The notes under the pieces were generated by a model, which saw only the letters and a program-made list of their open reading frames with translations, was not told where the DNA came from and did not search any database. A DNA stretch of 64,000 nt from Megascapheus bottae (lineage: Eukaryota > Chordata > Mammalia > Rodentia > Geomyidae), in NCBI GenBank assembly GCA_024803745.1, contig JANJXV010000030.1, forward strand, positions 1,383,001 to 1,447,000, written 5' to 3'. A program made the translations under genes and the position numbers. Within the stretch, counting starts at the first letter, position 1, and each line of letters starts with the position of its first letter. Below are positions 63,561 to 64,000 of this stretch, piece after piece.

Positions 63561-63672
63561 TGCGTGTGCGCACGTGCATTTGTGAGTGTCTAACTGGAAA
63601 ACTGGAGATAAGAGTTTCTTAGATTTGACTTGGTCGACTTCGAACTTCAATTCTCAGCTCTCAGGCTCCATG
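63394..63672 (-). mobile_element. Dimeric SINE split by an internal (GT)n expansion
   Basis: Reverse copy: TACTGGGCTCGAACTCAGGG, TTGCTCAAGGCTTAGGCTCT and ACCACTTGATCAACACCTCC form the right half. A (GT)n tract at 63516-63560 follows where CTGGTTTTCTGG is expected. Then come CTGGAGATAAGAGTTTCTTA and CTTCGAACTTCAATTCTCAG from the left half. The A/B1-start end is lost. Confidence 0.75.
63516..63592 (+). repeat. (GT)n microsatellite inside a SINE
   Basis: About 20 GT units, then TATGTGCGTGCGTGTGCGCA with alternating purine-pyrimidine sequence. Confidence 0.95.
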
Positions 63673-64000
63673 GTCACTCAGTTGAAGACACTGTTCTCTT
63701 GTTTCTAACTCCAGCGATTAGCCTAGTCCTGTAAGAATGCTATGCCCCAAGTTACCATGCATTCAGCATGGCCCACATATAACGGGCTACAAGCGGCAAA
63801 CCCGAGTCGAGGAATCCCCACTGGAAAACTCCAGGAGATCGACGCTAGTCCTAATGCACTTCCCGGATGATGCGGTTGAGATGCGGGGAATAAACACCGG
63901 GGCTCAAGGGCTCCGAGGTTAGCTTGAAGCAGCCTTTCCACCAGGTGGTGGCCTGGAGTTGTAGCAGTCCCTCTCCCCCAATAATCAGTCTTTTAAGAGA
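63673..64000. other. Unique sequence at the window end, no gene seen
   Basis: Single-copy DNA without a recognisable element; short frames only. Confidence 0.4.

Overview
This window reads as nuclear DNA of a placental mammal, most likely a geomyoid rodent (kangaroo rat, pocket mouse or pocket gopher group). The evidence is its SINEs. One family has a tRNA-Ala/ID-like left half and a right half running from AGAAGTGG...GGCTCAAGTGG to CCCAGGACTGGC plus an A tail. This matches what I remember of the dimeric IDL-Geo SINE described from Geomyoidea. A second family joins a 7SL/B1-like left half to the same right half. The species call is inference; no database was searched.

Layout: 1-11.85 kb is single-copy DNA with scattered SINEs and microsatellites. 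11.85-15.68 kb is a minisatellite of about 66 units of 58 bp, followed by a short CA run. 15.89-16.79 kb is a second, unrelated minisatellite of 28-bp units. 16.79-17.54 kb is a short unique spacer. 17.54-45.27 kb is one almost uninterrupted 27.7-kb array of about 2,100 units of 13 bp (consensus GGCTGGAGGGGAA, main variants GACACGAGGGGAA and GGCACGAGGGGAA). 45.27-64 kb is single-copy DNA again, with SINEs, microsatellites, and MIR- and L2-like relics.

I find no protein-coding gene, tRNA, rRNA or other RNA gene that I can support. The very long open frames (up to about 1,960 codons) between 17.2 and 45.5 kb follow from the repeat. The 13-bp unit contains no stop in any of six frames, and 13 = 1 mod 3, so every frame on a strand reads the same 13-residue peptide in a different phase. 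Most of the long minus-strand frames also have no ATG. Unique-sequence frames of up to 237 codons are GC-rich and show no recognisable domain.

The most interesting content is the architecture of the big array. Rare variant units recur at exact long spacings: 3,454 bp in the left part, 3,554 bp in the middle and 2,486 bp in the right part, with a sub-period of about 650-700 bp. It is therefore a higher-order-repeat minisatellite built by repeated segmental duplication, with strong G-strand asymmetry. The neighbouring 58-bp array combines long alternating purine-pyrimidine tracts, an E-box and CRE-like palindromes in each unit. Several single-copy stretches look like non-coding regulatory elements, notably a TATA/MEF2/M-CAT cluster at 59.68-59.86 kb and an AT-rich island at 50.03-50.66 kb. 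These are candidates only.
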